A program made the translations under genes and the position numbers. The notes under the pieces were generated by a model. It had not been told where the DNA came from, searched no databases, and was given only the letters and a program-made list of their open reading frames with translations. A DNA stretch of 64,000 nt from JBFWWP01 sp050246115 (lineage in GTDB: Bacteria > Planctomycetota > UBA8108 > UBA1146 > JAJFFE01), in contig JBFWWP010000003.1 in NCBI GenBank assembly GCA_050246115.1, positions 124,001 to 188,000 on the forward strand, read 5' to 3'. Below, in pieces: positions 27,294 to 37,373 of the stretch (the first letter of the stretch is position 1; each line of letters opens with the position of its first letter).

Positions 27294-28621
27294 GGGAGTA
27301 GCTCCTTCAGCAGATGCTCGCAGCGCTCGAGCCGGTAGCGGATGCAATCGGTCCAGTCGGATCGCAACTCCCGAAACGGAGTCGTCAGACTCTTGAAGAG
27401 CGCGACGGCCTGGCTCACCCGGACCTCGTCGGGCACCAGCGGTCGGTCGGTGTGGGCCGCGTAGCCCGCGAGAAAGGCCGTGACCTCCTGCGAGTTGGCT
27501 CCGGTGGGATCGAGCAAGGCACTGAACTCGCCAACGTCCTGGGCCGCATACCCGCGCCCGGCACGGTCGAAGTCCACGAGCACCACTCCTTGCGGCTGCA
27601 CGAGCACCTGACCGGGATGGAAGTCGCCGTGTACGATGGATGACGGCGCGACCGCCAGCCGACTGAGGCCGCACGCGAGCGCATCGGCGATGCGCTGCGC
27701 GCGGTCGTGCTCCTCTCGCAGCAGGGCACCGAGGTCATCGGCGAGTTCGAACAGGCGTTCCCCCTCCTCGACCGGGGACGGATTGTGCTCGAGCGGGAGG
27801 TCGAGCCCATGGAGCTGCGCCAGCGCTGCGCCCGTGCGCGCGAGAGCGTCGACTCGGTCGCTGCCGGGACCCGCGAGGTGCGCGCGGAGCGTCTCCCCGT
27901 CGACCCAGTGCGCCGCCGTGAACGGGCGCTCACTCGAGCGCCCGCAGGGGACCGCGGTCTGCAAGTCGGGGAGCGTGCGCGCAGCCTCGTGGATCGAAGT
28001 CAGGTTCTTCAGGGCGCGGTCGACGAACGCGTCGGTCGCGAGCTTGGCGTGCAGGATGACGCGGACCTTTTCGTCGCGGTCACGGTGCCGCAGCTTCACC
28101 TTGATGCGGAACACCGCTCGTCGTCCCGGCTTGTAGGCCAGCACGGTCGTGCGCACGAGTTGCCGCTGAATGCGCCACTCGGACTCCGGGAACTCGGGCA
28201 GCACCTCGGCGAGAGCGCGGCGGAACCGATCCGGCTCGTAGAGTCTTCGTAGCTCCGGGAGCTCGGGATCATTGGGGTACGGGACGGCAACGGCGGCATG
28301 CTCGTCATCGAGAAAGGGCTGCCAACGATCCGTGGCAACGTGCTTGCGAGTTTGCTCCTTCTCGAAGCTCTCGCGCGCGCGGTCGCGATCGGCGAATAGG
28401 TGCACGATGAACCCGTCGGGAGGCTCGGTGCCTTCGGTCTCGCGAGCTCCGAAGATCGCGAGGCGGCACGAGTCATCCGGCTTGAGTCGCAGGTAGCGAA
28501 CTGCGGCCCGCACACCGTCGACCGGAAACACGCGGCCGCGGTCCACCCACCGGGACCAGAGGTCTCCCGTGAGCAACGGGGCGAGCCCGAGAAGTCGATG
28601 GGGAGGAAGTACGAAACTCAA
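27290..28621 (-). CDS. APH-fold phosphotransferase (first of pair)
   Basis: This 443-residue cytoplasmic protein has the APH fold in its C-terminal two-thirds: catalytic loop SSIVHGDFHPGQVLV and metal-binding GVVLVDFDRAGRG, with RAVFRIKVKLRH in the N-lobe position. The N-terminal 100 residues form an additional unrecognised domain. It is not closely similar to the second kinase, so the two probably have different substrates. The ATG overlaps the ABC transporter stop (ATGA) and its TGA overlaps the next ATG, so stoichiometric coupled synthesis is likely. Phosphorylation of a sugar or a lipid-linked glycan intermediate fits the neighbours. Confidence 0.83.
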   Translation of the reverse strand: MSFVLPPHRLLGLAPLLTGDLWSRWVDRGRVFPVDGVRAAVRYLRLKPDDSCRLAIFGARETEGTEPPDGFIVHLFADRDRARESFEKEQTRKHVATDRWQPFLDDEHAAVAVPYPNDPELPELRRLYEPDRFRRALAEVLPEFPESEWRIQRQLVRTTVLAYKPGRRAVFRIKVKLRHRDRDEKVRVILHAKLATDAFVDRALKNLTSIHEAARTLPDLQTAVPCGRSSERPFTAAHWVDGETLRAHLAGPGSDRVDALARTGAALAQLHGLDLPLEHNPSPVEEGERLFELADDLGALLREEHDRAQRIADALACGLSRLAVAPSSIVHGDFHPGQVLVQPQGVVLVDFDRAGRGYAAQDVGEFSALLDPTGANSQEVTAFLAGYAAHTDRPLVPDEVRVSQAVALFKSLTTPFRELRSDWTDCIRYRLERCEHLLKELLP

Positions 28622-30459
28622 GCAGGACCCCCGTCGGACTCAGTGGCGCTCGACGCGAACAGCTGGCGATAACCGGCGACGGCGCCCGCGAGTTCCTCGT
28701 GGCCGTCGGCGGCCTCGACTCTTCCTCGCTCGAGGTAGAACACCCGGTCGAGCCCTGTGAGGAGCTGTGGGTCGTGCGTGACGACGAAGGTCGTGCGACC
28801 CGCGCAAAGATCGTCGAGGCGCGCGAGCAAATCGTCGCGCGACGCAGCATCGATGCTCGACGTGGGCTCGTCGAGAATGAGCACCTTCGACGGCCGGAGC
28901 AGCGCTCCAGCAAGTGCGATCTTCCGTCGTTCGCCCCCGGAGAGGTTTCGCCCGCCCTCGCTCAGTTCGGCGTCGAGACCCTGAGGGTTGCGAAGCACGA
29001 AGTCGGCCCCGACTCGCTCGAGGGCACCCAGCAGCGCCGCGTCGTCGGTGCCGGGGGCAGCGAACAGCAGGTTCTCGCGAATGGTGCTGCCGAAGAGATA
29101 GGTCTCCTGCAGCACGATGGAGATCTGCTCGCGCAGACTTGCTCGAGTCCAGCCGCGAATGTCGTTCCCGTCCATGAGGACCACGCCGTCGGTGGGATCG
29201 AAGAAGCGGAGAAGGAGTCCTACCAAGGTAGACTTGCCGGCGCCGTTGCGTCCGACGATGCCGATACGCTCCCCGGGCTCGACACTGAGCCAGACGTTCG
29301 TCAAGGCATCGGGCCCCTGCGGATCGTAGCGATAGGTGACATCGCGCAGCTCGACGGCACCCCGCAGCGCCGGTGCGCGCGCGGCGGTGGACGCGTCCTC
29401 TTCTTCGGGTCGTACGCGAAAGATCTCCGTGATCCGTTCAGCACAAGCGCGCGCCTTGCCGATCCGCGCGGTGGTGCGAGCGACACGCCGCAGAGGCTTG
29501 TTGAGGCTTCGAATGTAGGCGATGAACACGAGCAGATCCCCTGGCGAGAGGTCACCGCCGGGTCCCACGCGTCCTGCTCCCACGAGAAGGATCGCCACCA
29601 ATCCGGTCGCGAACACGATCTCGACCCAGCGCGAGAGGGCGGCTTGGAAGCGCGTCGACTTCAGTCCCTCGCGCAACGACGAGCGGTTGCTGCGCGCGAA
29701 CTGCTCCACGACCTCGGACTCCCGGCCGTAAGCCTTGACGAGGGAGATGGCAGCCAAGGTCTCGCCGGCGCGATACGCGAGAATGCCTTCCTTCTCCCGC
29801 TGACGGCGAGCGACCCGGACAATGCGGCGCGCGAACACCAGCGACAGGCCCGCGGTCGTCGCCAGCACGACGAGGGCGACCATCGCCAAGAAGGGATCGA
29901 GCACGAACAGCATCACGATCGTGCCGAGCAGAATCCCGGCCCGGCCCAGCAGATCGATAGCCGACTCCGAGAGCACATCGCGCAGCATGGGGATGTCGCC
30001 GGTGATGCGCACGAGCAAGTCGCCGAGTCGGCTGTGCCCGTGAAAGCTGAGCGGCAGCCGGTGAAGGTGCTGGTAGAGTCGTTTGCGGAGCTTGATCACC
30101 ATCCGTTGACCGGCGGTTGCCGACCAGATTTGACGGTAGTAGGCGCACACCGCGCCGAGGAGTGCGATGCCGAGGATTGCTGCCGAGATCCCGATGAGAA
30201 AGGCACGGGGATGGGCCTGGGGGTAGCCGTCGGGAACTCCGGGCAACGAAGTTGGGCTGCTGTCGGGCATCAACAAGCCGTCGAAGAGATACTTGAGCGG
30301 CCACGGTCCCAGGAGCTGAAAGACGACCTCGCCGACCATCGCGATGGTTGCGAGGAACAGGAACGCGCGTTCCTTCCGGACGAGATCACCGAACTGCGCA
30401 TGGAGTTCTCGCAACTGGGTCAGGCGCAGGCGCAGATGGGTGATCCACTTCGTGTTCAA
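28618..30459 (-). CDS. ABC exporter, fused membrane and ATPase domains (MsbA-like)
   Basis: This 613-residue half-transporter has six membrane segments in the first 330 residues and an ATPase domain with Walker A IGIVGRNGAGKST, signature LSGGERRK, Walker B KVLILDEPTSSID and H-loop VVTHD. Members of this class dimerise to flip lipids, lipid-linked sugars, peptides or drugs across the inner membrane. The glycosyltransferases, phosphotransferases and outer-membrane protein encoded in the same overlapped operon suggest a glycolipid or oligosaccharide substrate. Both ends overlap neighbouring genes by 4 bases. No peptidase C39 domain is present, so bacteriocin export is not indicated. Confidence 0.92.
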   Translation of the reverse strand: MNTKWITHLRLRLTQLRELHAQFGDLVRKERAFLFLATIAMVGEVVFQLLGPWPLKYLFDGLLMPDSSPTSLPGVPDGYPQAHPRAFLIGISAAILGIALLGAVCAYYRQIWSATAGQRMVIKLRKRLYQHLHRLPLSFHGHSRLGDLLVRITGDIPMLRDVLSESAIDLLGRAGILLGTIVMLFVLDPFLAMVALVVLATTAGLSLVFARRIVRVARRQREKEGILAYRAGETLAAISLVKAYGRESEVVEQFARSNRSSLREGLKSTRFQAALSRWVEIVFATGLVAILLVGAGRVGPGGDLSPGDLLVFIAYIRSLNKPLRRVARTTARIGKARACAERITEIFRVRPEEEDASTAARAPALRGAVELRDVTYRYDPQGPDALTNVWLSVEPGERIGIVGRNGAGKSTLVGLLLRFFDPTDGVVLMDGNDIRGWTRASLREQISIVLQETYLFGSTIRENLLFAAPGTDDAALLGALERVGADFVLRNPQGLDAELSEGGRNLSGGERRKIALAGALLRPSKVLILDEPTSSIDAASRDDLLARLDDLCAGRTTFVVTHDPQLLTGLDRVFYLERGRVEAADGHEELAGAVAGYRQLFASSATESDGGPA

Positions 30460-31634
30460 GATAGCGCCCCGATCCGCTGCAAGAGATCACCGACACGAGC
30501 TTCCCAAGTGGCATTGCGCAGCACCCACTCGCGCGCGTTGGCGGCGATGGCGCGGGCCTCGCTCGGGGACCGAATGACGTCTTCGATGCGGGTGGCGAGA
30601 GCATCGGGAACGCCGGGCGCGCACAGAAACCCGCGCTCACGGTCGGGAATCAGGGCTGGGATCTGGCCGCTCGCGGTTGCAACCACCGGAATCTCCAGCG
30701 CGAGGAACTCGAAGATCTTGAGCGGAGAGAAGTAGAAGTCGGATAGCACCGGGTACGGCGCCACGAGCACGTCTGCGCCCTGCAGCCAGCGAGGAACCTC
30801 GTGGTGCGGTAGCTGGCCGGTGAAGTGCACGCGATGCTCGATGCGGAGGTCTCGGGCCCGCTCCTCCGCGGCCAGTCGAGTCGGGCCGTCGCCGACGCAC
30901 ACGAGGTGAACATCGTCGATGCGTTGCGCGAGGATGCGCACGGCGTCGAGCAGATCATCGAGGCCATGCCAGGGACGAAACGAACCGCTGAAGGCGATCA
31001 GCGGCGATTGCTGCGGCAACTCGGGCGGGCGCACCCCAGGGTTCGGGAAGAAGATCTCGGGGTCGACTCCGTTCGGGATCGTCCATACGCCCTCGCGATG
31101 TCCGCGGCGCTTCTCGACCCATTGCGCCACTTCCTCGGACACACATACGATCGCGTCCGCTTCCCACAAGAGCACTTGCGCGAGTCCCTCCGCGAGCGCG
31201 GGATTGGCGAGGGAGCGAAAACGCTGGGCCTCGATCGGCAGCGGACTGTTGACCTCGAGCACGAAGGGAATGCCCAGGTCGCGTGCACGCGCGAGCCCCC
31301 CAGCGTGCCAGAGCGAGTACCGCTCGTAGATGAAGTCGGGCCGCGCGTCCAGCGAGAGGCTCGACCCGAGACTCGCGAGGAACAACCGCGCTTCACGTTC
31401 CTCCACGGACTTGCGCTTGCGGCGCTCGGGCAGGGAGATCGGCTTGATCGGCAGTCCGTGCAACTCCGACCCCTCCGCGCACACGGCGTGCACCTCGCCG
31501 TCGAGCCCTCGGCGCCGCAGGGCCTTGCAAACGCTGGCGACGTGGATGGAAGCCCCCTTGTGTCCTGGAATCGGCACCCCAGGATCGCCGCACACGTAGG
31601 CGAATCGATTCAGTGGTCGACTTGGTTGGCGCAT
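30456..31634 (-). CDS. Glycosyltransferase family 4
   Basis: This 392-residue GT-B-fold enzyme transfers a sugar from a nucleotide donor. The N-terminal acceptor domain opens with FAYVCGDPGVPIPGHKGAS, and the C-terminal donor domain contains IAFSGSFRPWHGLDDLLDAV, HLVCVGDGP and the sugar-nucleotide region FSPLKIFEFLALEIPVVAT. I chose ATG 31634 because homology starts there; it overlaps the upstream gene by 25 bases. Its TGA overlaps the ABC exporter start. Donor and acceptor cannot be predicted. It is cytoplasmic or membrane-associated and works with the other two transferases of the operon. Confidence 0.88.
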   Translation of the reverse strand: MRQPSRPLNRFAYVCGDPGVPIPGHKGASIHVASVCKALRRRGLDGEVHAVCAEGSELHGLPIKPISLPERRKRKSVEEREARLFLASLGSSLSLDARPDFIYERYSLWHAGGLARARDLGIPFVLEVNSPLPIEAQRFRSLANPALAEGLAQVLLWEADAIVCVSEEVAQWVEKRRGHREGVWTIPNGVDPEIFFPNPGVRPPELPQQSPLIAFSGSFRPWHGLDDLLDAVRILAQRIDDVHLVCVGDGPTRLAAEERARDLRIEHRVHFTGQLPHHEVPRWLQGADVLVAPYPVLSDFYFSPLKIFEFLALEIPVVATASGQIPALIPDRERGFLCAPGVPDALATRIEDVIRSPSEARAIAANAREWVLRNATWEARVGDLLQRIGALS

Positions 31635-32869
31635 TGCTCGAATCGCTCCCGGAGGACCGCAACGTTGCGTTCGAGATCGAACCACCGCTCGGCTCGCTGC
31701 CGGGCGACGCCGACCGGGAACTGTCCCGCACGCAGTCGGCGCCCGAGTTCGTCGACGGCTCGTGCAAACGCTGCCGCATCGCCAGGCTCGGCGAGCACAC
31801 CCGCTTCGGTGCCCACGATCTCCGGGATCCCGGTGAGTCGCGTGGAGACGATGGGGCGATCGCTCGCAAGCGCCTCGAGCAGAGTCGTCGGCAGCGCGTC
31901 GCGATTCCCGATATCGTCGGCCAGACACGCCAGGACGACCGCGTCGTGCTCCTTGCAGAGGCGTCGGACCTCCTCCTGGGTGAGGGCACCGGTGAAGTGG
32001 ACGACGCCGTCGAGACCCAACGATGTTCGCTGGCGGAGCAACGACTCGCGGTCCTCGCCATCGCCGACGATCGTCAGCCGAATGGGTTTGCCCTCGCGGG
32101 TCAACAGGTGCACGGCATCCAACAGCACATCGAAGCCCTTCTTGGGCACCAGCCGTCCGACGCTCAGGAGGCGCAAGGCCTCGGCCGCTGGGGGTCGTGG
32201 GGCCGCCGAGAAGAAGCGCAGGTCGATTCCATTGTACAGGCGGACGACCTTGTCCGAGTCGACCCCGGGCATGCGCTCCAAGATGAAGTCACGGTTGAAG
32301 TCGCTGACGGTAATGTTGAACTGCGCCCGGCGCACGAGGTCGGCGTACAGCTCACCGTTCACGGTCTCGCGGAAGATGTCCTTGGCGTGGGCGGTGAACG
32401 AGAACGATACCCCCGTCAGGATGTTGACCAAAGCCGCCACCTGCGTCGCGATCGTAGCGAAGTGCGCGTGCAAATGCTGAATGCCGCGCTCGCGCACCCG
32501 GCGAGCGATGGCGACGGCCCGCACGAGCAGCGCCAGGTCCTTCGGAATGCCCCAGCAGCGCATGAAGTCCGCGGCCTCTTCCCACCGCTCGAACGGCGGA
32601 GTCAGTCCGTCGTCCGCGGCCCGGATCATGTCCCAGTAGAACTCCGGCTTCTCCTGCGGGAAGTACTGGGCCTCGACTCGTAGGTCCGCCAGGCGCCCGT
32701 GGAACTTGCCGTCCTGCGGGTACATCAGGCTGAAGACCGATAGCTCGACTCCTTGCGCTTCGAGCTCGAGCAGTTCGTTCAAGATGAACGTCTCGGAAAG
32801 CCGCGGGAACATCTTCAGGATGTAGCCGACGCGAAGGGGTGCCTTAGGCTCGGGCTTGGGTGCGGGCAT
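31610..32869 (-). CDS. Glycosyltransferase family 4, WcaL-like
   Basis: This 419-residue enzyme begins with LRVGYILKMFPRLSETFILN, the typical start of WcaL-type exopolysaccharide glycosyltransferases, and continues with HLHAHFATIATQVA. The C-terminal donor domain has LLSVGRLVPKKGFDVLLDA, LTIVGDGEDR and LPTTLLEALASDRPIVST. It probably adds one sugar to a lipid-linked oligosaccharide at the inner face of the membrane. ATG 32869 follows AAGGAA at about 10 bases and overlaps the upstream gene by 26 bases; its own end overlaps the next gene by 25. The resemblance to WcaL supports an exopolysaccharide or surface-glycan role for the whole operon. Confidence 0.9.
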   Translation of the reverse strand: MPAPKPEPKAPLRVGYILKMFPRLSETFILNELLELEAQGVELSVFSLMYPQDGKFHGRLADLRVEAQYFPQEKPEFYWDMIRAADDGLTPPFERWEEAADFMRCWGIPKDLALLVRAVAIARRVRERGIQHLHAHFATIATQVAALVNILTGVSFSFTAHAKDIFRETVNGELYADLVRRAQFNITVSDFNRDFILERMPGVDSDKVVRLYNGIDLRFFSAAPRPPAAEALRLLSVGRLVPKKGFDVLLDAVHLLTREGKPIRLTIVGDGEDRESLLRQRTSLGLDGVVHFTGALTQEEVRRLCKEHDAVVLACLADDIGNRDALPTTLLEALASDRPIVSTRLTGIPEIVGTEAGVLAEPGDAAAFARAVDELGRRLRAGQFPVGVARQRAERWFDLERNVAVLRERFEQCANQVDH

Positions 32870-34145
32870 GCGACAGGGATTCCTTCGAAGTTTGCTCGTT
32901 GAGGACCTCGGCGACACGTTTGGCGAAGTCCGTCGCACCGTTCCAGTTCAGTCCGGCAGCGGTCGGGCTCACCGGGGCGGGCCCGTGGAGCAACTCGGTA
33001 GCGGCCGCCGCAAGACGGTTCGCGTCGAGGGTGTCGGGGTGCAGGCAGCGCACCATGCCCAGGCTCTCGAACGCTCGCGCGCGCAGCAGCTGCTCGCGCC
33101 GCGGAAACACCCGCGGAATCACCAAGGTTCGGCGGCCCCGACCCACGGCCTCGGTGACCGAGTTGTATCCGCCCATCGTGATCACGACGTCGCTCCCCGA
33201 GACGAGGCGTTCGACATCCGACGTGAACCGCAGGATCTGCACGTGCGGCAGATGCGAGGCAACCTCGGCGAGACTGTGTCGCTCTGCGCGGTCCAGGAAT
33301 GGTCCCGTGACCAACGTTCCGTTCCACGCCGGCGCCGCGAACGCGATCATCTGCAAGAAGGCACGGGCGACCGGCATGCCGTCTTCACCGCCACCGACCA
33401 GGCACAGTACATGGGGACGCGCTCGATCGGAGAATCCGAGCGACGCACTCGGGTCTCCGGTAGCGTCGCGATAGGTCTGCGTTACGTAGCCGCGGTACTC
33501 GAGCTTCCGGACCACTTCCGCGGACAGGCCGTAGCAGGTCTCGACCGGGAAGGTCAGCGGAGATCCGTACACCCAGATGTGGTGGTAGATCTCTTCGAGA
33601 ATCCTCGGCACTCCGTTCCGCCGCCAATCATCGCGAACCCGAGCGGGCTCGTCGATGATATCGCGGAGCCCGAGGACGAGCTGCGTATGGGTACGGTGCC
33701 GGAGATCGCCGAGGAGCGGCAGCAGCTCGCCGCGGAGGCCGATCGGTGTGTGGTCGACGATCAGGACATCGGGGTCGAAGCCGAGGACCGCACTGCGGAT
33801 CAGGGCCTTGCGCACCCGAATCGTATCGCCGATGGGGGAGTCGAGGCCGCGGGTCACATAGCTTCCCGCCGCGTCCTTGGTCACCGCTGGCAGCTTCGCG
33901 ACGACGACGCCGGGCGGGAGCGTGAAGGAAGTCGCGCGGGGCGAGCCGGTCACCATGAGAATCTCGGTGTCCGGAGCCAAGGCCCGGATCGCCCAAGCGA
34001 GTTTCAGGTTGCGGCGGAAGTGGCCCAAGCCGAACGAGTCGTGGCTGTAGAACGCGACCCGTGCGCGCCGCCGAGCCTTTCCGCTATGGCGGCTCGGGGC
34101 ACCGTGAAGGGCCGAACCCCTCGAGTTTCCTCTCGCTCGGATCAT
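32844..34145 (-). CDS. Predicted glycosyltransferase, COG4671/MurG-like
   Basis: This 433-residue protein has the start RVAFYSHDSFGLGHFRRNLKL seen in COG4671 predicted glycosyltransferases, followed by ILMVTGSPRATSFTLPPGV and, in the C-terminal half, VVITMGGYNSVTEAVGRG, which matches the UDP-sugar site of MurG-like enzymes. Family members are not well characterised. It is the first gene of the overlapped operon. I chose ATG 34145 with AGAGAGGTG upstream; two in-frame ATGs farther up (34205, 34250) would add an unmatched arginine-rich tail. It probably uses a UDP-sugar to start or extend the operon's glycan. Confidence 0.85.
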   Translation of the reverse strand: MIRARGNSRGSALHGAPSRHSGKARRRARVAFYSHDSFGLGHFRRNLKLAWAIRALAPDTEILMVTGSPRATSFTLPPGVVVAKLPAVTKDAAGSYVTRGLDSPIGDTIRVRKALIRSAVLGFDPDVLIVDHTPIGLRGELLPLLGDLRHRTHTQLVLGLRDIIDEPARVRDDWRRNGVPRILEEIYHHIWVYGSPLTFPVETCYGLSAEVVRKLEYRGYVTQTYRDATGDPSASLGFSDRARPHVLCLVGGGEDGMPVARAFLQMIAFAAPAWNGTLVTGPFLDRAERHSLAEVASHLPHVQILRFTSDVERLVSGSDVVITMGGYNSVTEAVGRGRRTLVIPRVFPRREQLLRARAFESLGMVRCLHPDTLDANRLAAAATELLHGPAPVSPTAAGLNWNGATDFAKRVAEVLNEQTSKESLSHARTQARA

Positions 34146-34353
34146 GTGCTCGAGCACCTCTCTGCGGCAGCCGTCGGACGGCTTACGACGCAAATGGATC
34201 GCCATCCGGGACGGGGCGTTGGATGGGTCCCGAAATCTCGACAGATCCAACAGTTAGAACCGACGATCTCGGGTTCGAACGGCACCGTCCGGTGGCCACG
34301 GCCAACCACTTGCCAGCCCGCGTGGCTAAGCGGCCGCGGCCCACGGCGACTCC

Positions 34354-35731
<1,378 letters not shown>

Positions 35732-35757
<26 letters not shown>

Positions 35758-37213
35758 TCTCAGCCTCCGCCTCAGGGATCGGTAATGCAACTCTCATGCG
35801 ACAACCAGCGCCCGGTTTCGAGTCGATCGTAATGTGCCCGCGGTGGGCGAACACGATGCGCTGACAAAGAGAAAGGCCAAGCCCCGTCCCATCCACCTTG
35901 GTGGTGAAGTTGGGGCTGAACACCTTGTCCTGCTCGGCCTCCGGAATCCCGGGGCCCTGATCTTCGACCACGATCTCGGCGTGGTGCCGGCGTGCTGGAT
36001 CCCGCTGACTCACGAGGCGCACGACACCGCCTGCGGGCGTGGCCTCGATGGCATTCGACAACAGCGAGATCACCGCCTGGCTCAACTTCCGGCGGTCGAC
36101 CTCGAGCAGCGGCAGCCTCCGCTCCAGCTGGGTCTCGAGACGCACGTGGCGGATCGACGCGAAGTCCCTCACTGCCGAGGCCGCTTCCTCCAGCATCGCA
36201 TTCACGTCCTCGCGCAGACTCTCGACCTTCACCGGGCGCAGTGCGACCAAGAGGTCCTTGAGCCAGCGATCGGCGCGATCCACCGTCTTCATGATGCTGC
36301 CGAGCGGCTCGTAGATCGGATCCTCGGGGGCAACCCGGTTGCGCGAGGCCTGGGCCAGAGCCCGAATGCTGCCGAGCGGGTTGCGAATGTTGTGCGCGAT
36401 GGTTGCGGTCATCTCTCCCACTGCGGCGTAACGCTCCTTCTCCACCAACTTGGACTGCGACTCGGCGATGTGAGCGGCCATCTGCTCGACGTCCCGGGCG
36501 AGTCGGCCGAACTCGTGCGCCCCGTGGACATCGACCTTTGTCTCGTAGCGGCCATCCGCGATGTCACGGGTAGCGGCGCGCAACGTGGTGAGCGGGCGCA
36601 CAATCCACCTTCGCAGCAAGATCGAGGTTCCGAGCACGACGCCGACCAGCGCACACGACGACACGAGTATCAGCAGGCGCGCCTTCTCGCCCCCTCGGAC
36701 TGCCTCGATCTCAGCCGCGAGACTCCGGGAGCGAAAGGTCTCGATGAGGCCGGAGACGTCCTGTTCGACTGTCGGGAGCATCTTCTGCTCGATCCACGTG
36801 CGCACCGCGCGGAAAGCATCGCGGTCCTCTCCCTTCTTCGCCAGAAAGAAGGCGCGTTCGGCGGCCATGTCGAAGCGATCCAGCTCGGCAGCGAGGTGCG
36901 CCACTCGCTTGCGGTCGGACTCCGACCGGGTCCGTTCCGTCACGCGACCGACATACGCCGGTAACTGCTGCTTCGATTCCTCGTACGGCCCGCGCGCCGC
37001 GGCATCTCCGGCGAGGAACGCCGACAGAGCCTGCGAGCAGCGGAGCACGGCGATCTGCAGCTGATGCACCTGGATCTCGGCATCGTGATTGATCTGGTCC
37101 TCGGCGATCGACGATTCCAGACTGCGGATCGCTTTCGCCCCGCTCGCTCCCGACAGCAAGGCGAACAGGCCGGTGATCGTGAGAAGCACCGACATGCGGA
37201 CTCGAATGGACAA
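35732..37213 (-). CDS. Sensor histidine kinase partner of the NtrC-type regulator
   Basis: This 493-residue kinase has a first membrane segment (about 6-28), a helical extracytoplasmic sensor region (about 30-190, resembling four-helix MCP-like sensors), a second segment (LLILVSSCALVGVVLGTSILL), a HAMP domain, the phosphorylated histidine in IAHNIRNPLGSIRAL, and HATPase_c with DQGPGIP and GTGLGLSLC. The H-box type fits NtrB/AtoS-like partners of sigma-54 activators. I chose TTG 37213 because GGAGG lies 4 bases upstream; in-frame alternatives are an unsupported ATG at 37261 and ATG 37195. It overlaps the response regulator gene, forming a two-gene unit. Confidence 0.92.
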
Positions 37214-37285
37214 GTTTCCTCCGCTCCCGAGCCCCACAAACGTACCAGCCAAAGCGTCCACGTCGATGCCGTTTGTTGGGACGAG

Positions 37286-37360
37286 TGCCGTGTCAGGCAG
37301 CCTTGACCCACGTTGGCGGGGCAGCCTCGGCCATCGCGGCCAACGTTACCTGACAAGGCA
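37286..37360. promoter_or_regulatory. Nested inverted repeat between the beta-helix gene and the sensor kinase gene
   Basis: Outer arms TGCC-x-TGTCAGG (37286-37297) and CCTGACA-x-GGCA (37349-37360) pair except at one position. Inner arms ACGTTGGC (37310-37317) and GCCAACGT (37339-37346) pair perfectly. The structure fills most of the intergenic gap, downstream of the beta-helix stop at 37374 and upstream of the kinase. It has no U-tract, so an operator, an RNA structure or an mRNA-stabilising element are all possible. Confidence 0.6.
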
Positions 37361-37373
37361 CCACCCGGTGCGC

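Noticed and set aside
26223..28621. Aminoglycoside resistance genes
   Set aside because: The fold is right, but both kinases are embedded by overlap in a glycan export operon and lack a recognisable resistance subfamily pattern.
28699..30735. Long open frame (678 codons) on the strand opposite the ABC exporter
   Set aside because: It is a shadow of the exporter and glycosyltransferase genes in G+C-rich DNA; its translation is a low-complexity mix of E, R, A and G with no domain, and the opposite strand has full ABC motifs.
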